Origin: an uncultured Prevotellaceae bacterium
Lineage (GTDB): Bacteria > Bacteroidota > Bacteroidia > Bacteroidales > Bacteroidaceae
Assembly (NCBI GenBank): GCA_946540735.1
Contig: CAMNIN010000003.1
Span: 62,001-126,000 of the forward strand
Direction of reading: 5' to 3'
DNA: 64,000 nucleotides
Translations under genes and position numbers: made by a program
Shown: piece by piece, positions 50,776 through 57,628 of the stretch
Numbering within the stretch: position 1 is the first letter of the stretch
Layout of the letters: the number at the start of each line of letters is the position of its first letter
The notes under the pieces: generated by a model
Databases searched by the model: none
What the model was told of the DNA's origin: nothing
What the model saw: the letters and a program-made list of their open reading frames with translations, nothing else

Positions 50776-52836
50776 TTATTTCTCGATATAAATGCGGGCA
50801 TCGACGGCTGTCACGCCCTCGGTGTCTGCCAGTAGCGGGTTGATGTCCATCTCCTTGATTTCCGTAGCGAATCGAAGCAGGGTGGACAGGCGCACGATGA
50901 CTTCAGCGAATTTCCCTTGGTTGATGCCAGCCTGACCGCGGGTTCCCTTGATGATCTTATAGGCTCTCAGGGATTTGATCATCGAGTAGGCCTCTGCATA
51001 CGACAAAGGAGCCAGACCGCTGCGCACGTCTTTCAGCACTTCCACGAAGATGCCGCCCAGACCGCAGAGTACGATATGGCCGAAACGTGACTCATACTTG
51101 GCTCCGATAAAGAGTTCGGTGCCTTTCAGCATTTTCTGCACCATCACTGATGTGGCTCCTTCAATCTTCATCATACGCTCAAACTCCATGCGCAGGTGTT
51201 TGTCGCTCTTGATGTTGAGTGTCACGCCGCCCACATCACTCTTGTGAACAGGGCCTACTACCTTGGCCACCACAGGATAGCCGGTGCGCTCGGCGAAGCT
51301 CACCACTTCATCGATGTTGTCACTCACAAACTCAGGCACCATGGGAATCTTTGCGCAATCCAGAAGGTCGTGCACAAGGTTGGGAGAGATATAGCCGCTC
51401 TCCTTGATGCCGGAGATGATGTCGCGGATGCGGGGCACGTCGACACCGAAAAGTTCTATCTCTGGCGGGGCGGGAGGCGGGGTGCGCATCACCTGGGTCA
51501 GGGCCGTGGCCAGGGTTACCTCGTCGCTGAAATTCACATGGCCTTTCTTAAGAAACTCTTCTACCTCAGGACCGGCCGTGTGCAGACTGGGAAGAATGGG
51601 GAAGACTGGTTTCTTGCACTCCAGGATCTTCTGGTGAAGCACGTCGTAGGTCTCATAGAGCTGCACCAAGCCCGGTGTGCCGAAAATGACCATGATGGCA
51701 TCAATATTGTCAAAACGGTTCTCGCAGTACTCGATAGCTTTGCCAAGGTGCTCGGGCGTACCCGTGGCTAAAATGTCGATGGGGTTGGAGACGGATGCTC
51801 CGGGGAAGAGCTGCTGTTTCAGTTCCTCGCCGATCACAGGGTCGAGTGGGGGCACGTTCAGACCGCCTTTCGACAAGGCATCGGTCAGCATCACACCGGG
51901 TCCTCCGGCATGGGTCACAATGGCGATGTTGTTGCCCTTGATAGGAGGCAGGGTGAAAATACAACCCACCGTGGTCAGCTCCTCGCGGGAGAAGCATCTC
52001 ACGATTCCGGCTTTGCGGAAAAGGGCTTCCACAGCGGAGTCGCTGCTGGCGATGGCACCGGTATGGGATGAGGCTGCCCGGCTTCCGCTCTCCGAACTGC
52101 CTGCTTTGATTGCGGCGATGCGGCATCCCTTGCGGATCAGCGATGCTGCATGGAAGAGTAACTTATCGGGGTTGCTGATGCTCTCGATATAGAGCAGTTT
52201 CACCTTGGAGTCACGCTCCGGGTCGAAATTCTCGTCCATGTATTGGAGCACATCCTCTATGCCGATTTGTTTGCCGTTGCCAATACTCCATACGGAGTTG
52301 AACTGTAAACCCTTGATGACTGCCGACTCGAGGATGAACACTGCAGTGGCTCCGGAACCGGAGATGAAGTCGACTCCTTGCGGATTGAGGTTGGGAATGG
52401 GCTTGGTAAACACACTGTGGTGCCAGGAGTTGAGAAGCCCGATACAGTTGGGACCGATCAGAGCAGCTCCGTATTGTTCGCAGGTGTTGATGATTTCTTG
52501 CTCCAACGCCGCTCCCTGCGGTGTTTCCTCTCCGAATCCGGCGGAAATGATGATGAATGCTTTCACGCTCTTCTCCGAGGCAAGCAGTTTCACAGTGGCA
52601 GGACACAACTTGGCCGGTATCACGATTACGGCCAGGTCGGTGGGAGGAAGCTCTTTGGCGTCATGAAACACTTTGATGCCTTGCACCTCGTCTTCCTTGG
52701 GGTTGACGATGCGCAGCACGCCGGAGTAACCGCCGTTGATGAGGTTGCGCACCACGGCTCCACCGGGCTTGTGGATGTTGTTGCTGCCGCCAATCACCAC
52801 AATGCTTTCAGGTTTTAATAGTTGCTTGTTGATCAT
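50776..52836 (-). CDS. ADP-forming acetate(acyl)-CoA ligase, fused alpha-beta
   Basis: 686 residues. The N-terminal CoA-binding Rossmann domain starts V-V-I-G-G-S-N-N-I-H-K-P. The succinyl-CoA-synthetase-like region holds S-S-H-T-G-A-I-A-S-S-D near residue 255, where the phosphorylated His is expected. The C-terminal ATP-grasp domain (about 460-686) has V-V-A-K-V-V-G-P-V-H-K-S-D-V-G-G-V. Such enzymes make ATP from acyl-CoA during fermentation. Acetate or aryl acids could be the product; nearby paaK hints at aromatic acids. Confidence 0.9.
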   Translation of the reverse strand: MINKQLLKPESIVVIGGSNNIHKPGGAVVRNLINGGYSGVLRIVNPKEDEVQGIKVFHDAKELPPTDLAVIVIPAKLCPATVKLLASEKSVKAFIIISAGFGEETPQGAALEQEIINTCEQYGAALIGPNCIGLLNSWHHSVFTKPIPNLNPQGVDFISGSGATAVFILESAVIKGLQFNSVWSIGNGKQIGIEDVLQYMDENFDPERDSKVKLLYIESISNPDKLLFHAASLIRKGCRIAAIKAGSSESGSRAASSHTGAIASSDSAVEALFRKAGIVRCFSREELTTVGCIFTLPPIKGNNIAIVTHAGGPGVMLTDALSKGGLNVPPLDPVIGEELKQQLFPGASVSNPIDILATGTPEHLGKAIEYCENRFDNIDAIMVIFGTPGLVQLYETYDVLHQKILECKKPVFPILPSLHTAGPEVEEFLKKGHVNFSDEVTLATALTQVMRTPPPAPPEIELFGVDVPRIRDIISGIKESGYISPNLVHDLLDCAKIPMVPEFVSDNIDEVVSFAERTGYPVVAKVVGPVHKSDVGGVTLNIKSDKHLRMEFERMMKIEGATSVMVQKMLKGTELFIGAKYESRFGHIVLCGLGGIFVEVLKDVRSGLAPLSYAEAYSMIKSLRAYKIIKGTRGQAGINQGKFAEVIVRLSTLLRFATEIKEMDINPLLADTEGVTAVDARIYIEK

Positions 52837-52887
52837 AGTCTTAGTTTTTTTGATAGGGATGTGGTCTGTGGTCGTTTGTGCTTTTAC

Positions 52888-53343
52888 TTACTCGCCCTTG
52901 AGGATCTGCTTGGCATGGTCCTTGGTCTTGATCTGTTTCGGACCAATGATCCGCTCCACAATGCCTTCCTCGTTGATGATGAATGTGGTGCGGAACGTGC
53001 CGAAGTATTTGCGGCCATACATACTCTTCTCACCCCATACACCGAATTGTTCCACCAGTTTCTTGTCGGTGTCGGCAATCAGGGGAAATGTCAGCTCGTT
53101 TTTGGCGATGAATTTCTGGTGCGACTTGGCGTCATCCACACTGGCTCCTATCACGGCATAGCCCTGCTCCTGGAGGGCTGCCATGTTGTCACGCAGATTG
53201 CAGGCTTCCGACGTGCATCCCGAAGTCATGTCCTTGGGATAGAAATAAAGCACGATTTTCTTGCCCTTGTAATTACTCACTCGTATTTCTTTTCCATTCT
53301 CATCGTAGCCCAGCACATCGGGCACTTTGTCTCCTATTTGCAT
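52888..53343 (-). CDS. bcp: Thiol peroxidase Bcp (peroxiredoxin Q)
   Basis: 151 residues, the usual length. The peroxidatic Cys is in M-T-S-G-C-T-S-E-A-C-N-L-R-D, with the second Cys five residues later, as in BCP/PrxQ. It reduces hydrogen and organic peroxides using thioredoxin. It is 51 bp upstream of the acyl-CoA ligase in the same direction and may be co-transcribed. Confidence 0.95.
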   Translation of the reverse strand: MQIGDKVPDVLGYDENGKEIRVSNYKGKKIVLYFYPKDMTSGCTSEACNLRDNMAALQEQGYAVIGASVDDAKSHQKFIAKNELTFPLIADTDKKLVEQFGVWGEKSMYGRKYFGTFRTTFIINEEGIVERIIGPKQIKTKDHAKQILKGE

Positions 53344-53449
53344 CTTGATATAGATTATGTTTGTTGTCGTTTCTGAAAGGGCAAATTTAATGATTATATC
53401 TCACCTATCCAAAATTTTTTGGCTCTTTTGTTTTTTTTCCTCTGTTTGT

Positions 53450-53480
53450 TTTGTGCTCCGCCCGACTTTTCGTAACTTTG
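53450..53480 (+). promoter_or_regulatory. Promoter of the first sigma module
   Basis: TTTG (53450-53453), exactly 19 bases, TAACTTTG (53473-53480). The leader would be about 70 nt. Housekeeping-type sequence. Confidence 0.78.
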
Positions 53481-53555
53481 CCTCTGCGAGGTGAAGTTAC
53501 TGTGCGAAGTATCTTCGTCTTGAGTTTCTAATAGATAAAACCAAACCTTAACATC

Positions 53556-54341
53556 ATGAGACGATCACTCCTTTCTTTAGTCACTTTCGTGGTATTTGCC
53601 ATCAGTGTACAGGCCATGAGCTATGAATATGCTCAGCGTGAGGCTCTTTATCTCACAGACAAGATGGCTTATGAACTTCGTCTGTCGACCGAACAGATGA
53701 ACGCGGTCTATGAAATCAATCTCGACTATCTGCTCAATGTCAATATGAGTGATGATATCTACGGCATCTTCTGGGAGAGACGCAACTCCGACTTGAGATA
53801 TGTGCTCAGCACCTATCAGTACAGGCTTTACAGGCGCATGAACTATTTCTACCGCCCTCTCAACTGGGTAAGAGGTGCATGGACGCTCAATATCTATGGA
53901 CGCTACACCGACCGGCACCTATTCTATTATAATAGGCCGTCGTCATGGGGCGTCTACAGGGGTGGACGCAACGTTGGGACCAGAAGCTATTATCAGGGTA
54001 GGAATTTCTATGCTCCCAATCAGAATGGACCTATGCAGGGACATGTGCCGGCTCCTGCCACGAATCGCGGTTTCAGGAATGGCAATGGCAGCACGCCTCC
54101 GCCAACGTATGGAAATGGTCACCGGCCTGGTCAAGGATTCCCTCCAAGCAATGGCAACAACAATGGCCGCTTTGGCAACAATCCGCAGCCCAATACCGCT
54201 CCGAACACAAGGCCCGCTCCGAACACCAACAACCGGAACAACGCCAATGGCGTTTTACCGAATAACAATACTGGAAGCCGGAGCAGTAACGGACAGACTG
54301 GTCAGGGCGAGAGACCACGCCGTAGTTTTGGGTCGCATTGA
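53556..54341 (+). CDS. Secreted Asn/Gly/Pro/Arg-rich protein preceding an ECF sigma factor
   Basis: 261 residues, not recognised. A signal peptide (M-R-R-S-L-L-S-L...V-Q-A) leads to a helical part (about 25-105: Y-E-L-R-L-S-T-E-Q-M-N-A-V-Y-E-I) rich in Tyr and Arg, then a low-complexity tail (about 140-261) dominated by Asn, Gly, Pro and Arg. The tail is basic and probably disordered. It starts a three-gene operon with the sigma factor (28 bp later). It could be the envelope signal for that sigma, which is only a guess. Confidence 0.75.
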   Translation: MRRSLLSLVTFVVFAISVQAMSYEYAQREALYLTDKMAYELRLSTEQMNAVYEINLDYLLNVNMSDDIYGIFWERRNSDLRYVLSTYQYRLYRRMNYFYRPLNWVRGAWTLNIYGRYTDRHLFYYNRPSSWGVYRGGRNVGTRSYYQGRNFYAPNQNGPMQGHVPAPATNRGFRNGNGSTPPPTYGNGHRPGQGFPPSNGNNNGRFGNNPQPNTAPNTRPAPNTNNRNNANGVLPNNNTGSRSSNGQTGQGERPRRSFGSH

Positions 54342-54369
54342 TTCTTTCGACAATCTTTTTACCTTCTGA

Positions 54370-55032
54370 ATGTCCTGCATGAGTGAGGAACTGAGTTTGA
54401 TGGCTCAACCTGATATCCGAATTGAGGTCAATGGGGAAGAATGGTTGCAGCATGATCTGGTCGATGCCTTGATCAGGCGCGACGAGAAACTGACCCATGC
54501 CTTCTTTTTTAGGAAGTGCATGCCGATGTTCATCACCATCATCGACCGCATCTTTGATTATCATGTCGACTACGATGAGTTTGTCAACGAACTCTATCTA
54601 TATCTTATGCGGCCGGGGAAAGACGGGCAGGAGGCTCATGTCTTGAGGGCCTTCTCCTTTAGAAGCTCTCTTTTCACTTGGCTCAACAGGGTTGCCATCA
54701 GATTTTTTATCAGAAATAAAAACTTACTGATAGGAAATGTGTCGCAAGCGTCTCTATATAGTCAGTCAACCCATACTACTTACGAACAAATCGACGTGGA
54801 TGCCCAGATGCAAGTCGAGCAGCTGTTCCAACTGATGATGCAAGGGAAGGGTGGACAACGGTTGAAAGATACGGAACGGTATATCCTCGTAATCCGCCGT
54901 CTCGAAATCGAAGGATGCTCTCCCCAACAGGTGGCTGACGAGCTGCACATCCGTACGGAGGCTGTCTATAATATCCGCACAAGGGCTATGAAGGCTCTCC
55001 GGAGGGTCGCATTAAAGGAAGGAGGAAGATGA
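54370..55032 (+). CDS. ECF-type RNA polymerase sigma factor
   Basis: 220 residues. Sigma region 2 is visible as F-V-N-E-L-Y-L-Y-L-M and the helix S-S-L-F-T-W-L-N-R-V-A-I-R-F-F-I-R (about 60-120). Region 4 ends R-R-L-E-I-E-G-C-S-P-Q-Q-V-A-D-E-L-H with a V-Y-N-I-R-T-R-A recognition helix. The N-terminal ~30 residues are extra. An ATG at 54379 is a possible alternative start. The TGA stop nearly touches the next start (one base between), so the two are coupled. Confidence 0.88.
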   Translation: MSCMSEELSLMAQPDIRIEVNGEEWLQHDLVDALIRRDEKLTHAFFFRKCMPMFITIIDRIFDYHVDYDEFVNELYLYLMRPGKDGQEAHVLRAFSFRSSLFTWLNRVAIRFFIRNKNLLIGNVSQASLYSQSTHTTYEQIDVDAQMQVEQLFQLMMQGKGGQRLKDTERYILVIRRLEIEGCSPQQVADELHIRTEAVYNIRTRAMKALRRVALKEGGR

Positions 55033-55033
55033 A

Positions 55034-55762
55034 ATGGCAAATCAAATACTGACAGAAGAATTGCTGGATGCTTTCCTTGAGGGGAGAACTTCCCTTGAGG
55101 AAACAATGGCTGTGATACAAATGGCGCGGCAGGATGAGGAATTGAGTCGTGTTATCCGTCTCTATGACCAGGTGGATAAACGTTTCAATCCGGATTTCAG
55201 TCCTAAATCACTACGGATAGGCGAGGGGCTGCATGCACTGAGTGAGGCGGATGCCTCGGCATCCATCCCCTATACGGCTCTTGCTGCTGATACGACCTGC
55301 AACGACTGCGTGCTGGCCTGTGAGAGCTATATCATGCAGAAAAGGCTCCAGACGGTTGACGAAAAGGCGTTGAGGGCTGAGGCGCAGAAGCATCGATGGC
55401 TCAGGAAGGAGGGCACACCGCTATATCATATCGGCAAGTTGCTGGAGTTGGCTGGACTGGAAGTGCACCGCCGTTTCGAATGTGACATCAGAAGAGTGGC
55501 TGACGAGTTGGAGAAAGGGCATGACGTGATCGTTGCCGTGGATGGAAACGAACTGGTTGGAAACTACCAGAAGGAGAGAATCAAGGATGCCCAAGAGGGC
55601 GAGACCGCCAATCATGCCGTGGTCGTCTGTGAGGTGCGGATTGATGAGGACGCTGTGATCGTGCATGATCCTCAGAGCACCAACGATTTCGACCGATATT
55701 CCGTCAGCCAGTTTGTCGATGCGTGGGAGGATTCCCGCCGCTTCATGGTCGTTGTCTGCTGA
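55034..55762 (+). CDS. Cytosolic C39/papain-like protein with anti-sigma-like N-terminus
   Basis: 242 residues, no signal peptide or membrane helix. Residues 1-50 (L-L-D-A-F-L-E-G-R-T-S-L-E-E-T) look like the N-terminal helices of ECF anti-sigma factors but lack their zinc-binding His-x3-Cys-x2-Cys motif. Residues ~85-242 read as a C39-type peptidase fold: nucleophile candidate Cys92 in N-D-C-V-L-A-C-E, His194 in N-H-A-V-V-V and Asp212 in V-H-D-P. It starts one base after the sigma stop. I infer a sigma regulator with a papain-like fold; peptidase activity is not shown. Confidence 0.72.
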   Translation: MANQILTEELLDAFLEGRTSLEETMAVIQMARQDEELSRVIRLYDQVDKRFNPDFSPKSLRIGEGLHALSEADASASIPYTALAADTTCNDCVLACESYIMQKRLQTVDEKALRAEAQKHRWLRKEGTPLYHIGKLLELAGLEVHRRFECDIRRVADELEKGHDVIVAVDGNELVGNYQKERIKDAQEGETANHAVVVCEVRIDEDAVIVHDPQSTNDFDRYSVSQFVDAWEDSRRFMVVVC

Positions 55763-55770
55763 AATCCCAT

Positions 55771-57000
55771 TCAGGGCACATTGTATCTGAAACCGAAGTG
55801 GAATGAGAATTTCCACGGATCATCCTTGAAGATATTCTCCACGGCACTGCCATTGTCGAAATAGTATCTCATGCTGGGTTCCACGTAAATGCCCAGTGAG
55901 GGGATGACTTGGTATTGGATTCCTAATCCCAGAAGAGTTGAGAATTGTATTCTGTCGTTGTCGATGTCTTTCTTCCCCTCCTTACTTTTCATCGTTGCTT
56001 TCACGTTCAGGTCGGCTTGTCCGCCTCCGTTCACGTAGAATGTGAAATTCCTTGCTTGCCATAGGTTATACATCACACTGAGAGGAATGCCGACATAATG
56101 AAGCACTTGCTCATGTTTGGTGGTCTCGACGGGCGTTTGGGTCACAAAATCCGAACGTACTTGGGTATAGATAAGTCCGGTCTGCAGGGCCAGACGCTTG
56201 CCGATGGGGTGTTGTATACTCAGTCCGAAGGAGTAGGGGCGGTGGTGCTTGGTCTTCTTGCTGTATCGGGGCGACATCTTGGCTGACCAGCTTTCATCAT
56301 TGAACATCGTGCTGTTGGCCATGGCATAGTTGCCGATGGGCTGTCTCTCACTGATCGAGGCCAGATTGTTATGGGCGAAGAGTCCGACCGAACTATGTCT
56401 TTCTGATTTGCTCTTGGTGAACTTTGACTCAAGGACTTGCAGGATGGCTCCTTCTTCCTCAGGTGTATTGGTGGCGGACAGTTCTTTGTTTTCTGTGCCT
56501 GCGTATTGTGTTATGGGGGTTATGTCTTCACGCTTGTTGCCTGGGGTTGCAGTTTCTTCTTTCATGGCGAAATGGCGTGCCAAAGAGTCTTGCCTTGGCT
56601 GTGCTGGTGATGCCGTGGTCGTTTGGCTGCCAATCATCATGTCGTTATCTCGTGCCGGGGTGGATGCTGGTGCTTCCTTCGGGGCGGCGAAGTCGTCTGT
56701 GGTGATGGCGGCAGCTTCCGTAGGAACGGATGGCTCCGTAGAGATAGTCGACGGTGCTGGTGCCTGAAGTGCCAAGGGGGTATCGTCTGTCCACGGATGC
56801 CATAGTACCACCGAACCGCCGATCAGGGCGAGCAGAGCTGCGGCAGCGGTATAACGGCGCATCCTTTGGAGGATGGCAGGACGTGGCTTCGGCTGGGAGG
56901 GGAGAGATCGCTCTATCTCGTCCCAGAGTCCGGATGGCACTTCTTCCTGATGTCGGGCCATCTTCGACCTCAGTTGGGTCGTCCAGTCGTTATTTTTCAT
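55771..57000 (-). CDS. Membrane-anchored protein with C-terminal outer-membrane barrel; candidate anti-sigma
   Basis: 409 residues from the ATG at 57000, overlapping the sigma gene by 11 bp. Residues 1-48 are cytosolic and charged (W-T-T-Q-L-R-S-K-M, V-P-S-G-L-W-D-E-I-E), 49-66 form one helix (A-A-A-A-L-L-A-L-I-G), about 70-240 are a Ser/Thr/Pro-rich linker, and the last ~165 residues are alternating strands typical of an outer-membrane barrel. The layout suggests an anti-sigma that reaches the outer membrane, or a barrel with a long signal anchor. No family name assigned. Confidence 0.78.
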   Translation of the reverse strand: MKNNDWTTQLRSKMARHQEEVPSGLWDEIERSLPSQPKPRPAILQRMRRYTAAAALLALIGGSVVLWHPWTDDTPLALQAPAPSTISTEPSVPTEAAAITTDDFAAPKEAPASTPARDNDMMIGSQTTTASPAQPRQDSLARHFAMKEETATPGNKREDITPITQYAGTENKELSATNTPEEEGAILQVLESKFTKSKSERHSSVGLFAHNNLASISERQPIGNYAMANSTMFNDESWSAKMSPRYSKKTKHHRPYSFGLSIQHPIGKRLALQTGLIYTQVRSDFVTQTPVETTKHEQVLHYVGIPLSVMYNLWQARNFTFYVNGGGQADLNVKATMKSKEGKKDIDNDRIQFSTLLGLGIQYQVIPSLGIYVEPSMRYYFDNGSAVENIFKDDPWKFSFHFGFRYNVP

Positions 57001-57532
57001 GTCTTTTGATGTATTCGTTGATTTGTTTGGCAAGCATCCGTTTGGCTCGTAGGTATTGGGAGGCGGATGAGTTCTCCTTGATGCCAAGTATCTGTCCGAT
57101 TTCTTTGTGGCTCTTGTCCTCGAAGACGTGGAGGTTGAACACCATACGGTAACCGGGTGGCAGGGTGCCGATCATCCGGTTGAGTACTTTGGGCGGAACC
57201 GGGTCGAGATTTACTTCTGCCTCTTCTTCAGGTTGGTCGGCGATGGTGTCGGTATAGATGATACGCGACTGCTTCTGGATTTGGTTGATGGCTTCATTGG
57301 AGACGATTCGCTGCACCCAGGCTCGGAGGGAGCCTTCACCTTGGTATTTGAACTGGTTGAAATGGCTGAACACTTTTAGAAAACTTTCCTGGAGGATGTC
57401 TTTGGCTTCTTCCTGATGGGGCATGTAGCGCAGGGCGGTTGCCATAGCGTAGCCCGCCAATGAGTCATACAATGCACGCATGGCTTTCCGGCTTCCCTTG
57501 TGGATGGCTTCTACGATTTGTTGCTCTGTCAT
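56990..57532 (-). CDS. ECF-type RNA polymerase sigma factor
   Basis: 180 residues from Met9 (ATG at 57532); an ATG at 57556 gives 188. Region 2 contains H-Q-E-E-A-K-D-I-L-Q-E-S-F-L-K-V-F and F-K-Y-Q-G-E-G-S-L-R-A-W-V-Q-R-I-V-S-N; region 4 has L-P-P-G-Y-R-M-V-F-N-L-H-V-F and H-K-E-I-G-Q-I-L-G-I-K-E-N-S-S-A-S-Q. It overlaps the barrel-protein gene, the usual sign of a sigma/anti-sigma pair. Its gene is 72 bp downstream of the TPR gene's stop. Confidence 0.93.
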   Translation of the reverse strand: MTEQQIVEAIHKGSRKAMRALYDSLAGYAMATALRYMPHQEEAKDILQESFLKVFSHFNQFKYQGEGSLRAWVQRIVSNEAINQIQKQSRIIYTDTIADQPEEEAEVNLDPVPPKVLNRMIGTLPPGYRMVFNLHVFEDKSHKEIGQILGIKENSSASQYLRAKRMLAKQINEYIKRHEK

Positions 57533-57628
57533 TGACACAGGTCCAATTTGAGCCACCCGAGATGTGGCTTTATAAGTAAAACAGCGGATTCCCGAAATCT
57601 TGCGTGAGAAACAAGATTATTTTGAGGA

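Noticed and set aside
54379..55032. Disrupted or frameshifted sigma gene
   Set aside because: Both sigma regions are intact and in frame; the unusual N-terminal extension alone is not damage.
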